From positions 1,488,001-1,552,000 of the forward strand of contig NZ_CP123923.1 in the NCBI RefSeq assembly GCF_030450125.1: a stretch of 64,000 bases of DNA, given 5' to 3'. The first letter of the stretch is position 1. Each line of letters opens with the position of its first letter. The stretch comes from Streptomyces sp. WP-1 (GTDB lineage Bacteria > Actinomycetota > Actinomycetes > Streptomycetales > Streptomycetaceae). Under the pieces are notes generated by a model. That model made no database searches, was not told where the DNA came from, and worked only from the letters and a program-made list of their open reading frames with translations. The translations under genes were made by a program, and so were the position numbers. Below are positions 7,587 to 16,242 of the stretch, in pieces.

Positions 7587-10265
7587 TCACCGTGCCCCTC
7601 CCTCGTCGAGCGCCGCCCGCGCCTGTGCCACCAGGCCGTCCGCCCCGCAGGCGCGGGCCAGGTCGAGGCCACGGTGGAGGTCGGCGGCGGAGCGGGCGAG
7701 GATGCCGTACTCGATGCGGGCGGCCGCGTGTTCGTACTGGGAGGGCGATGCCTCCAGATAGGTGACGGCGCGGCTCGCGAGCTGGACTGCGCGGGCGCCG
7801 GTCTCCAGCGCGGCGGCACAGCGCAGGGCCTCGCCGATGGCGGTGTCCGTGCCGAAGCGCTCGGCCTGCCGGCGGGCGTCGGCGGCGAGCCGCTTGCTGC
7901 GCGCCGGGTCCTGGACCGCGAGGGCCCGGGCGAGGTCGACCGACCAGGGTGCGAGGACCGGGTTGTGGCCGCCCCGGGAGACGGCGGTCTTCTCGGCGGC
8001 CTCCAGCTCGTCGACACCCTCCTCGGTACGGCCGACGGCGAGCAGCAGCCGGCCGCGCACCGAGCGGACGTCGGGCAGCACGATGGTGGACGGATAGGGC
8101 GGGGCGAAGCCGTACTGTTCGGCGACCGACCAGGCTTCCTGGACGCGGCCGCGGGCGAGCAGGGTGTCGACCAGACCGCAGGTGGCGGACCAGTGCAACG
8201 GCAGGCGTCGGCCCACCCGTTCGGCGAGGACGAGGGCCTCGCGCAGATGGGCCTCCGCGTCCCGCAGGCGGCCCTGCCGGCGGTAGGCCAGACCCAGGTA
8301 GGCGTTGGCCAGGGAGAGATGTCCGCCGTGCCAGCCGGCACCGGTGTACACGCGCAGGGCCTGGGCGAACAGGCTCTCGGCGCGGTCGAGCCGGTCGGTG
8401 TAGACGTAGGCGCTGCCGAGCATCATCAGCAGCTCGATGCCCCACTCGCGGTCGGTCCAGCCGAGGCCGGGCGCGAGCCGCCCGTTGACGAGGGCCCGGT
8501 CGCACAGGTCGACGATCTCGGCGGCGCTCTCGCCGTGCGTCATGGCGTCGAAGCCACGCAGGATCAGCAGCGCGCGTTCGGTGTTGTCGCGGCCGGTGCA
8601 GGTGGCGGCGAGTTCGGCGAGGCTGCGGGAGCGGGCCGGGGCGGCGCCCTCGCCGTGGATGCCCTCCCACATGTACTGGAACGCCTGCAACCGCATCCGC
8701 ACGGGGCCGGGTTCGTGCCGGGCGGCCTCGGCCTCGATGGTGCGGACGGCCTCCTCCAACTGGTCGTTGTGGAGCAGGGCCTGCGAGAGGCGGACCACGG
8801 CGTCGACGCGGTCGCTGCCGTCGAGGCCGCGCATGCCGAGGGCGCTGCGCAGATGGCCGATGGTGACGGCGGGCGCGGTCAGCAGGGTGGCACAGCCCAG
8901 TTCGTACAGGACATGGGCGTGGATGTCGGGGCGGGGCGGCTCCTCCAGGGCGCGTTCGAGGCAGACGCGGGCCGCGTCGGGCGCGCCGACGGCGAGGTGT
9001 TCGCGGGCGGCCTCGCGCAGCCGCTCGACCAGTGTCTCGTCGGCCTCCGGGTGGACTTCGAGGAGGTGCCGGGCCGCATCGGCGGCGCCCCGGCCCAGCT
9101 CGGTGACGATCTCGGCGGCCACGCCGTGCATGGCGGTGCACACGGCCGGCGGGATGGAGTTGTAGACGGCGGAGGCGATGAGCGGGTGCACGAACTCCAG
9201 CTCGCCGGACCGGTGTTCACCGGCGGTGGGCTCGGGCGTGGTGAGGATGCGGGCGGTGCGCAGCAGACCGGCGCAGTGCCGGGCGGTGTCCTCGTCCATG
9301 GTGGCGAGGCGGGCGACCGACTCCAGGGTGATGCCGGTGCCGAGGACGGCGGCGGCCCAGGCGAACTGGGTGGCGTGCAGGCCGAGTTCCTTGATCCGGT
9401 CGACGAGTCCGCCGCCGCGGGCCGCGCGGTTGAGGGCGCGCAGCTCCCCGGCGCGGGCCTCCACCGGCGGCAGTTCGCTCTCCTGCACCTTGGCGAGGAG
9501 TTCCACGGCGTCGTACGGATTGCCCGCGGTGACGGCCCAGACCTCGCGGCAGAACGCGTCGTCGGCGTGCCGGCCGAGGGTGGCACGGGTCAGTCCGGCC
9601 GCGGCGTCGGGGGTGAGTTCGCGCAGATTGCTGACGGGGTGGGCCGCGGCCTCGGCGACCGCTTCGAGGTACCGGGCGCTCTCCCCGCTGACGTCGCCGG
9701 GCCTGCGGGCGACCACGACCAGGACGGACAGGTCCTCCAGGCGTTCGGCGAAGGCGGCGAGCCAGCGCAGGGTCTCCTGGTCGGCCCAGTGCGCGTCGTC
9801 GATCAGCAGCACGAGCGGCCATTCGCGGCGGGCGAGCCGGCGGACGGCGGCCACCAGGCCGTCGCACACGTACTGCGGGTCGGCGCTCTCCTCCTGCGGT
9901 TCGGCTATGCCGAGGGCGGGACCGGCGATGTCGTACCAGTCGCCGAGGTACTCGCGGGCCTCCTCGGGCAGCAGCGACAGCAGCGCGGGCTGGAGCAGCT
10001 GCCGTACGACGTGGAAGGGCACGGACCGCAGGGTCTCGGCGCCGCGGGTGTACCACACGGTGCAGCCCCGGCGTTCCGCCATGCGGCGGGCCTCGGTCAG
10101 CAGCGCGGTCTTGCCGATGCCCGCCTCGCCGCGGAAGACCAGCAGGCCGCCCGCGGAGGACTCGTCGGCGCGCAGCTCCTCGATGGCCCGCGCGACGGTG
10201 TCGATCTCCGCGTCCCGCTCCCACAGGGGAGCCGAAGCGGCCGCCGCCGGCCGTCCCTCCGTCAT
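7587..10265 (-). CDS. LuxR-type large AAA ATPase (LAL-like) lacking the C-terminal HTH
   Basis: An 892-aa STAND/LAL-type protein. Walker A is GEAGIGKT (about residues 46-53), Walker B LVLLIDDAHW (about 151-160), with VVVARRPGD as a sensor-type segment. The second half is TPR-like (LGLAYRRQGRLRDAEAHLREAL and similar repeats). LAL regulators normally end with a LuxR/GerE DNA-binding HTH of about 65 residues. Here the protein stops after VAQARAALDEGGAR with no HTH, and the next gene begins only 22 bases beyond. It may act through protein contacts or be a truncated regulator. Start GTG or ATG at MTEGRPAAAA is inferred from the family N-terminus. Confidence 0.88.
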   Translation of the reverse strand: MTEGRPAAAASAPLWERDAEIDTVARAIEELRADESSAGGLLVFRGEAGIGKTALLTEARRMAERRGCTVWYTRGAETLRSVPFHVVRQLLQPALLSLLPEEAREYLGDWYDIAGPALGIAEPQEESADPQYVCDGLVAAVRRLARREWPLVLLIDDAHWADQETLRWLAAFAERLEDLSVLVVVARRPGDVSGESARYLEAVAEAAAHPVSNLRELTPDAAAGLTRATLGRHADDAFCREVWAVTAGNPYDAVELLAKVQESELPPVEARAGELRALNRAARGGGLVDRIKELGLHATQFAWAAAVLGTGITLESVARLATMDEDTARHCAGLLRTARILTTPEPTAGEHRSGELEFVHPLIASAVYNSIPPAVCTAMHGVAAEIVTELGRGAADAARHLLEVHPEADETLVERLREAAREHLAVGAPDAARVCLERALEEPPRPDIHAHVLYELGCATLLTAPAVTIGHLRSALGMRGLDGSDRVDAVVRLSQALLHNDQLEEAVRTIEAEAARHEPGPVRMRLQAFQYMWEGIHGEGAAPARSRSLAELAATCTGRDNTERALLILRGFDAMTHGESAAEIVDLCDRALVNGRLAPGLGWTDREWGIELLMMLGSAYVYTDRLDRAESLFAQALRVYTGAGWHGGHLSLANAYLGLAYRRQGRLRDAEAHLREALVLAERVGRRLPLHWSATCGLVDTLLARGRVQEAWSVAEQYGFAPPYPSTIVLPDVRSVRGRLLLAVGRTEEGVDELEAAEKTAVSRGGHNPVLAPWSVDLARALAVQDPARSKRLAADARRQAERFGTDTAIGEALRCAAALETGARAVQLASRAVTYLEASPSQYEHAAARIEYGILARSAADLHRGLDLARACGADGLVAQARAALDEGGAR

Positions 10266-10439
10266 CCCGATCCCTCCCCAAGGTCGCCCGAATGACGTAC
10301 AGACCCCGAGCGTAGCCCTCCGGTGGGATATGTGGTGGACGGTCGGGGCAGCTCTTGCACAGCCGGGTGAAAGTTCGGGCGGCCGGGCGACGCGGGCCCG
10401 CCCCGATCAGCGGTGTCGTCGGCGGACGGAGCGTCAGCG

Positions 10440-11780
10440 GTGAGCGAGACGAGGCGGATTCCGCCCGGACGTACGGCGGTCCGGGGCCCCGGCGTGCGGG
10501 CGGTGGCGGCGGGTTCGGTCGGGAACTTCGTGGAGTGGTACGAGTTCGCGGTCTACGGCTTCCTCGCGACCGTGCTCGCCGAGCGGTTCTTCACCCCGGC
10601 GGGCGGCGGCGCGGTGGCGGGGCTGGTGCGGACGTACGCCTCCTTCGCGCTCGCGTTCTTCTTCCGGCCGCTCGGCGCGGTGCTGTTCGGCAGGCTGGGC
10701 GACCGGTACGGGCGGCGGCCGGTGCTGATCGGGGTGGTGGCGCTGATGTCGGGCGCGACGGCGCTGATCGGGGCGCTGCCGACGTACGGCGCGGTGGGGG
10801 CCCTCGCGCCCTGGCTGCTCACGCTGCTGCGGATCGTGCAGGGGCTCGCGGCGGGCGGGGAGTTCGGCGGTGCGGTGGCGGTGCTGACGGAGTTCGCCCC
10901 GCCGGGGCGGCGCGGGCTGTACGGGGCGTGGCAGTCCTTCACCGTGGCGCTGGGGCTGCTGGGCGGCGCGGGGGTCACGGCGGTGACGGCGGCGGTGCTG
11001 GGCGCGGAGCGGCTGTCCGCGTGGGGGTGGCGGCTGCCGTTCCTGCTGGCCGTGCCGCTGGGCCTGCTGGCGCTGTGGCTGCGCACCGGCCTCGCGGAGA
11101 CACCGGAGTTCCTGGAACGGCCCAAATCCCCTGAGGAGAGGCTCGGTTGGGGGGCGCTCCTGCTCGCGGCCGGGCGGGTGACGGGCTGGGCGGCGGCCGG
11201 ATACACCTTCCTGGTGGTGCTGCCGTCGTACCTCCAGGCCGCGCTGCACACGGGCTTCGCGCAGGCACTGCTGGCCGCGACGGTGGCCAACGCGGGGTTC
11301 GCCGCGGCGATCCTGCCGGCCGGGGTGCTCAGCGACCGGGTGGGGCGGCGGCCGGTGCTGCTCGCGGGCGCGATGCTGGTGGTGGCGGCCGCGCTGCCGG
11401 TGCTCGACCTGCTCCAGGACCCCGGCGCTTCGGCCCTGGCGAAGGCCCTCGCCCTGGCCGGTGCCGGTGCGGTGGTGGGCCTGATGGCGGGCCCCGGTCC
11501 GGCCCTGCTCGCCGAGATGTTCCCCTCCCGTATCCGCTGGACCGGCCTCGGTCTCGCCTACGCCCTGTCCAACGCGGTCTTCTCCGGCTGCGCGGGCCTG
11601 ATCATCACGGAGGCGGTGCGCCGGACCGGGAACCCGGACATACCCGGGTACTACGCGGCGGCGGCGTGCGCCGTGAGCGCGGCGGCCCTGCTGAAGAGGG
11701 CACCGCAGGAGGGGAGTTGGCTCAGACGGACACCGGAAGAGGGTCCACCGGACGCGGGTTGGAGGAAGCGGTGCGAGTGA
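10440..11780 (+). CDS. MHS-family MFS transporter (metabolite:H+ symporter type)
   Basis: About 446 aa with 12 predicted membrane helices. The MHS signature is clear: SVGNFVEWYEFAVYGFLA in helix 1, FFFRPLGAVLFGRLGDRYGRRP in the first loop, and RIVQGLAAGGEFGGA in helix 4. Relatives import carboxylates, osmolytes and other metabolites. GTG 10440 is preferred because CGGAG lies 8 bases upstream; GTG 10413 is the alternative. The last ten bases overlap the start of anmK, so the two are translationally coupled. The substrate is unknown, though the coupling suggests a link to amino-sugar recycling. Confidence 0.85.
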   Translation: MSETRRIPPGRTAVRGPGVRAVAAGSVGNFVEWYEFAVYGFLATVLAERFFTPAGGGAVAGLVRTYASFALAFFFRPLGAVLFGRLGDRYGRRPVLIGVVALMSGATALIGALPTYGAVGALAPWLLTLLRIVQGLAAGGEFGGAVAVLTEFAPPGRRGLYGAWQSFTVALGLLGGAGVTAVTAAVLGAERLSAWGWRLPFLLAVPLGLLALWLRTGLAETPEFLERPKSPEERLGWGALLLAAGRVTGWAAAGYTFLVVLPSYLQAALHTGFAQALLAATVANAGFAAAILPAGVLSDRVGRRPVLLAGAMLVVAAALPVLDLLQDPGASALAKALALAGAGAVVGLMAGPGPALLAEMFPSRIRWTGLGLAYALSNAVFSGCAGLIITEAVRRTGNPDIPGYYAAAACAVSAAALLKRAPQEGSWLRRTPEEGPPDAGWRKRCE

Positions 11781-12967
11781 TCGGGCTGATGTCCGGGACG
11801 TCGTACGACGCCGTGGACGCGGCGGCCGGTGATCTGCGGCTGGACGGCGACACGTTGGCGCTGCGGCCGCTCGGGATGGTCAGCGCGCCCTACGAGGAGC
11901 CGTTGCGCGCGGCGCTCGCGAAGGCAATGCCGCCCGCGGAGTGCGGGTTCGAGACGGTGTGCCGCCTGGACACCGGGATCGGGCGGGCGTTCGCGGCGGC
12001 TGCGGTACGGGCGGACCGTGAACTGTGCGCGGGACGGGCGGAGTTGGTGGCCTCGCACGGGCAGACGGTCTTCCACTGGGTGGCGGACGGCCGGGTGCAC
12101 GGCACCTTGCAGCTCGGGCAGCCCGCGTGGATCGCGGAGGCGACCGGGCTGCCCGTGGTCGCCGACTTCCGGGCCCGGGACGTCGCGGCGGGCGGCCAGG
12201 GCGCGCCCCTGGTCAGCCTGTTCGACCTGCTGTGGCTGCGGGGGCGCCCGGGCCGCCCGGTGGCGCTGAACATCGGCGGCATCGCCAATCTGACCGCGCC
12301 GGACGGCACCGCCTTCGACACCGGACCGGGCTGCGCGCTGCTGGACGCGGCGGCCCGGGAGTTCAGCGGCGGACGACTGTCCTACGACGCGGACGGCGCC
12401 CTCGCCGCGCGCGGCCGCCCCGACCCGCGGCTGCTGGACCGGCTGCTCGCGGAGCCGTACTACGCGCTGCCCGCGCCGCGCACCACCGGCAAGGAGCTGT
12501 TCCACGCCGGGTATCTGCGGGCGGCCGGGGCCTTCGACGGGGGCCGCCCGCAGGACGTGCTGGCCACGCTCGCCCTGCTGACCGCGCGGACGGTCGCGGA
12601 CGCGGTGCGGTCGGTCGGCGCGACCGAGGTGATCGCGTCCGGCGGGGGCATGCGCAATCCGGTGCTGGTGCGCCTGCTCGGGGAGTTGCTCGGGGGGATT
12701 CCGCTGCGCTCCTCGGACGGTCTCGGGCTGCCCGCCGCAGCGAAGGAGGCGTACGCCTTCGCCGTCCTCGGTTTCCTCACCGTGCACGGTCTCGCGGGCA
12801 CCGATCCGCGCAGCACGGGGGCGCGGCGGCCGAGCGTGCTGGGATCGGTGACACCGGGGCGGGACGGGTTCCGGATGCCGGCGCCCGCGTCGTGCGCGCC
12901 GGTGCGGCTGGTGGTGGAGGACGGGGAGGAGGGCCGGACGGAAACGGCCGAAGAATTCGGGAGGTGA
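11771..12967 (+). CDS. anmK: Anhydro-N-acetylmuramic acid kinase
   Basis: AnmK hydrolyses the 1,6-anhydro bond and phosphorylates anhydro-MurNAc to MurNAc-6-phosphate during cell-wall recycling. The 398-aa protein starts IGLMSGTSYDAVDAA, continues with ASHGQTVFH, LPVVADFRARDVAAGGQGAPL, NIGGIANLT, FDTGPGCALLD and ASGGGMRNPVL, all diagnostic. GTG 11771 has GGAGGAAG immediately upstream and overlaps the MHS stop. A basic/acidic tail of about 40 residues after the conserved core makes it slightly longer than usual. Confidence 0.94.
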   Translation: MRVIGLMSGTSYDAVDAAAGDLRLDGDTLALRPLGMVSAPYEEPLRAALAKAMPPAECGFETVCRLDTGIGRAFAAAAVRADRELCAGRAELVASHGQTVFHWVADGRVHGTLQLGQPAWIAEATGLPVVADFRARDVAAGGQGAPLVSLFDLLWLRGRPGRPVALNIGGIANLTAPDGTAFDTGPGCALLDAAAREFSGGRLSYDADGALAARGRPDPRLLDRLLAEPYYALPAPRTTGKELFHAGYLRAAGAFDGGRPQDVLATLALLTARTVADAVRSVGATEVIASGGGMRNPVLVRLLGELLGGIPLRSSDGLGLPAAAKEAYAFAVLGFLTVHGLAGTDPRSTGARRPSVLGSVTPGRDGFRMPAPASCAPVRLVVEDGEEGRTETAEEFGR

Positions 12968-13040
12968 TATGTCCCGGGTCGGCGGGATTGGCGGCAGATC
13001 CTCTCATCGCACTTTCACGGATGCCTCATACGGTGGGGCC

Positions 13041-14465
13041 ATGACGCAGGTGACTCCTCCCGGGTGGTACCCCGACCCCGGGCAGACGCATGACGGCCCG
13101 CCCACCGAGCGCTGGTGGGACGGCAAGGCATGGACGGACCGGATCCGCCCGGCCGGGACGGCCGCGACGTGGGGTCCCCCGGCGCAGGTGCCTCCGGCGG
13201 GCCGGCCGGAGGGGGACGGACCGGAGAGGGATGGGACGGAGAGGGACCGACCGGAGGCGGGTCGGGCGTCGGACGACGGCCGGACGCCGGAGAACGGCCG
13301 GGCGGCGCAGGCCGACCCGGCAGCAGAGGCCGGTACGGGAGCGCAGGCCGGCACCGGCCTCCAGGCGGGCGCGGGAGCCCAGGCGGGTCCTGTACCGCCC
13401 GCCGGCCAGCCCCCTGCCGCCGGTCCCGGTCCCGCAGCGCAGACCACTCCCCTGCCGCTCACCGGCCAGGCGCCGCCCGTCGGCCAGACACCGCCCACCG
13501 GTCAGGTGCCGCCCGGCTACGGCGCCTACCCCGGCCACCAGCCCCCGCCCGGACAGCCCGGCTACCCGGCGTACACCGGCCACCCCTCCTATCCCGCGTC
13601 GCCCCCGCCGCCCTCCCGGACCCGGCTGCGGACCGGCATAGCCGTCACCGCGGCGGTCGCGGTGCTGGCCTGCATCGGGATCGGCGTGTACGCGCTCACC
13701 CATGACGACGGCCAGGACAACGACCGCGCCGGGGCACAGCACGGCGCGAGCGGCGGGCAGAACGGCGGCGGCTTCGGCGGACCGGGCGGCCCCGGTGGCT
13801 CCGACGGCTCCGGTGGCGCTTCCGGCGGGCAGGGCGCCCCGGGCGGCTCCGGTGGCCTGGGCGGCTCCGGCGGCGAGGACGGCTCGGGTGGCTCCGACGG
13901 CCAGTCGCCCTCGCCTTCGCCCGCGCCCAAGATCAAGGGCGGCGGGACCGTGCCGGACTCGATCGACGGCGTCAGCCTGCCCGTGCCGAAGGGCTGGACC
14001 GGACAGGCGATCAGCGTCGGCGCGCAGGTCACCTCGGACAACTCCTACAAGTGCCCCGGCAACAGCTCCCAGACCTGTACGGCGGGCGGCGCCTACACCG
14101 CGCCCGCCGTGGCGCTGGGCACCGACGGCGACACCGCGGAGCAGGTCGCGAAGGCGGACATCGCGGCGAACGCGAAGGAGTCGTACGGCGGCAGCACCTA
14201 CGGCAGCATCACCTCGCACCAGCAACTGGCCGCCGAGGCGGTGACGGTGGCCGGGCAGAAGGGCTACCTGGTGCGCTGGAAGGCGGTCACCAGCAAGGGC
14301 GCCGACGGCCTGGTCGAGTCGGTCGCCTTCCCCTCCCCGAACGACGCCCGGCAGATGGTGGTCGTGCGCTTCGGCATCGACGTCGGGCAGGACACCTCGG
14401 TCATCGACGAGATCCTGAAGGGGATCAAGGTCTCCTCCGGCGGCGGGAACGGCCAGTCCGTCTGA
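13041..14465 (+). CDS. DUF2510 membrane protein with Gly/Pro-rich linkers
   Basis: A 474-aa protein. Residues 1-40 form a DUF2510 domain (PPGWYPDPGQ, RWWDGKAWTDRI). A long Pro/Gly/Gln-rich region leads to one membrane helix (GIAVTAAVAVLACIGIGVYAL), then a Gly/Ser-rich spacer made of GGSGG/GGPGG units, and an extracytoplasmic domain (DGVSLPVPKGWTGQ through VIDEILKGIKV) with two cysteines near KCPGNSSQTC. The topology suggests a cytoplasmic DUF2510 sensor with an external domain. ATG 13041 has GTGGGG upstream; the frame is open back to 12969. Confidence 0.82.
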   Translation: MTQVTPPGWYPDPGQTHDGPPTERWWDGKAWTDRIRPAGTAATWGPPAQVPPAGRPEGDGPERDGTERDRPEAGRASDDGRTPENGRAAQADPAAEAGTGAQAGTGLQAGAGAQAGPVPPAGQPPAAGPGPAAQTTPLPLTGQAPPVGQTPPTGQVPPGYGAYPGHQPPPGQPGYPAYTGHPSYPASPPPPSRTRLRTGIAVTAAVAVLACIGIGVYALTHDDGQDNDRAGAQHGASGGQNGGGFGGPGGPGGSDGSGGASGGQGAPGGSGGLGGSGGEDGSGGSDGQSPSPSPAPKIKGGGTVPDSIDGVSLPVPKGWTGQAISVGAQVTSDNSYKCPGNSSQTCTAGGAYTAPAVALGTDGDTAEQVAKADIAANAKESYGGSTYGSITSHQQLAAEAVTVAGQKGYLVRWKAVTSKGADGLVESVAFPSPNDARQMVVVRFGIDVGQDTSVIDEILKGIKVSSGGGNGQSV

Positions 14466-14482
14466 CCCGGGGCGAAAAGGGT

Positions 14483-14531
14483 CCGGCCGGGTGGGGTTCC
14501 CCTCCGCTCAAGGGGAACCCCGCCCGGCCGG
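14483..14531. terminator. Long hairpin terminator between convergent genes
   Basis: A 20-bp stem with a single G-T pair and a 9-base loop: CCGGCCGGGTGGGGTTCCCC pairs with GGGGAACCCCGCCCGGCCGG. It lies between the 3' ends of the DUF2510 gene and the TetR gene and can serve both strands. Confidence 0.85.
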
Positions 14532-14611
14532 GGGGTGCGCGCCGCCCCCGTCCCCACGGTGCGGCGCGGGCAGGCCGCCGTTCGGTCATCCCGTGAACGG
14601 CGGCCTGGGTC

Positions 14612-15226
14612 TCATGTCAGTGCGAGCGCGGGCAGCACGATGGCCTCCACGAACCGGAGCAGATAGTCGGCGTCGGCGTACTGGCCGCTGAGCACGGGCC
14701 GGACGCGCAGCACGCCGAACATCATGGCGGGGACGAACTCCAGCGCGGGATGGTCCGCGGCGATCTCGCCGCGCGCCACGCCCCGGCCGAGGATCTCCTG
14801 GAGCGCGGCGATCTCCGGGTGCACCAGCGCCTCGCGCAGCGCCTGGGCCAGCTCCTGGTCCTGGGTGACCGCGGACCCGAGCGCCTGGAGCAGCTTGGTG
14901 TCCTTGCCCGACCAGTCGCCCGCGGCCCGCGCGGCCTGGCGCAGGTCCTCGGCGAGCGAACCGGTGTCGATGCCGGCGAAGCGCACCCGCCCCCGGGCGC
15001 GCAGCGCGGCGGCCACGAACTGGGGTTTGTTCTTCCACTGCCGGTAGAGCGTGGACTTGCTGCAACGGGTGCTGGAGGCGACGCCCTCCATGGTCACGGA
15101 CTCGTAGCCGCACTCGCGGATCTGTTCCAGCACGGCGTCGAAGAACTCCCGCTCACGCTCCGGCGTGATCTTGGAGCGGCGCGAGGCGACGACCGTGTCC
15201 GGTCCCTCCGCGGCCTGCGACGTCAT
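14612..15226 (-). CDS. TetR-family repressor
   Basis: A 204-aa regulator. The HTH region reads YESVTMEGVASSTRCSKSTLYRQWKNK (given here as the family pattern of helix-turn-helix followed by YRQW), with a TetR-type C-terminal domain. MTSQAAEG at 15226 has AGGGGAA nine bases upstream, better than the upstream ATG at 15247. It is divergent from the PAP2/DMT pair, with a multi-copy palindrome array between them, so it probably represses both itself and that pair. The ligand is unknown. Confidence 0.9.
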   Translation of the reverse strand: MTSQAAEGPDTVVASRRSKITPEREREFFDAVLEQIRECGYESVTMEGVASSTRCSKSTLYRQWKNKPQFVAAALRARGRVRFAGIDTGSLAEDLRQAARAAGDWSGKDTKLLQALGSAVTQDQELAQALREALVHPEIAALQEILGRGVARGEIAADHPALEFVPAMMFGVLRVRPVLSGQYADADYLLRFVEAIVLPALALT

Positions 15227-15290
15227 GTGGTGTTTCCCCTCACTCATGGGCTCGGGCGCCCCCGGGGCCCAGTTTCCAGTGTGTCGCACT

Positions 15291-15381
15291 TCAATCGATA
15301 CACGAGTGTACCGGTACTCCATCGTATCGGTACACTGCCGTATCGGTACACCAACGTATCGGTACGGAAACGTACCAACGA
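15291..15381. promoter_or_regulatory. Operator array: GTAYCGGTAC palindromes at 16-bp intervals
   Basis: Three perfect copies of CGTATCGGTAC start at 15323, 15339 and 15355, exactly 16 bp apart. Variants occupy the same register at 15307 (TGTACCGGTAC) and, weaker, at 15291 (ATCGATAC core) and 15371 (half site CGTAC). The 10-bp core is near-palindromic. The array sits between a TetR gene and the divergent PAP2 gene and is best read as the TetR operator. Confidence 0.8.
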
Positions 15382-15438
15382 GTCGGCGCACCGAACCGAA
15401 GCACCGCCACACACGATCGTCAGCGAAGGGGCCGGGGG

Positions 15439-16242
15439 ATGACTGCGCTCACCGAGCCTGCCGAGGCAGAAACGGACCCGGACGCCGCCGCGCGTCCGGG
15501 ACTCATACGCGAGTTCCTGCTCGTCACGGGGCTCTTCCTCGTCTACAAGCTCGGCCGGCAGCTGGCCACCGGCCACACCCTGCGCGCCTTCCACAACGCC
15601 CGTCACGTGTGGAACCTCGAACGGTCGCTGCACCTGCCGCGCGAGACCGCCGTCCAGTCGGCACTGCTGCACAGCGGCACCCTCGTCCACGTGGCCAACA
15701 CCTACTACGCCACGGTGCACTTCCCGGCCACGGTCGCCTTCCTGGTCTGGCTCTACCTGCGGCGCCCCGCGCACTACGTCTGGGCCCGCCGGGTCCTCGC
15801 CGTGGTCACCGCGGCGGCCCTGGTGCTGCCCTTCACCTTCCCGCTGGCCCCGCCGCGGATGCTGGCCGGGACCGGCCTGGTGGACACCGCCCGGATCTAC
15901 GGCCCCTCCGTGTACGGCCCGCCGGCCCACGACCATCTCTCCAACCAGTTCGCCGCGATGCCCTCGCTGCACTTCGGCTGGGCGCTGATGGTGGCGATCG
16001 GCCTGATCACGGCCACCCGCTCGCGCTGGCGCCGGCTGTGGCTGCTGCACCCGCTGTTCACCCTGCTGGTGATCGTGGGCACCGCCAACCACTACTGGCT
16101 CGACGCGCTCGCCGCGACCGCCATGCTCGGCGTCGCCCTCGCCCTGCTCCGTCCCCCGCACCGCACCCCCGCCCCGACGGCGGGCCGCGGCACCGGCCGG
16201 ATCGTCCCGCGCCAGCGGGTCCTGGCGGGAGCGGGCCGGTGA
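15439..16242 (+). CDS. PAP2-superfamily membrane phosphatase/transferase
   Basis: A 267-aa polytopic protein of the type-2 phosphatidic acid phosphatase / inositol phosphoceramide synthase group. Readable active-site elements are KLGRQL in an early helix, MPSLHFGW (the PSGH-like motif with the catalytic His) and GTANHYWLDALA (the second His and Asp). Members act on phosphate esters of lipids or polyprenols at the membrane. ATG 15439 follows GGGGGATG context and lies directly after the operator array. It overlaps the downstream DMT gene by GTGA, showing a two-gene operon. Confidence 0.86.
   Translation: MTALTEPAEAETDPDAAARPGLIREFLLVTGLFLVYKLGRQLATGHTLRAFHNARHVWNLERSLHLPRETAVQSALLHSGTLVHVANTYYATVHFPATVAFLVWLYLRRPAHYVWARRVLAVVTAAALVLPFTFPLAPPRMLAGTGLVDTARIYGPSVYGPPAHDHLSNQFAAMPSLHFGWALMVAIGLITATRSRWRRLWLLHPLFTLLVIVGTANHYWLDALAATAMLGVALALLRPPHRTPAPTAGRGTGRIVPRQRVLAGAGR

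Noticed and set aside
7674..10295. 873-codon plus-strand frame
   Set aside because: Antisense mirror of the LAL-type ATPase, with no recognisable protein features.
15291..15381. Reading the 16-bp repeats as replication iterons or a CRISPR array
   Set aside because: No replication initiator, no spacers of CRISPR length and no cas genes; the position between a TetR gene and its divergent neighbour fits operators.
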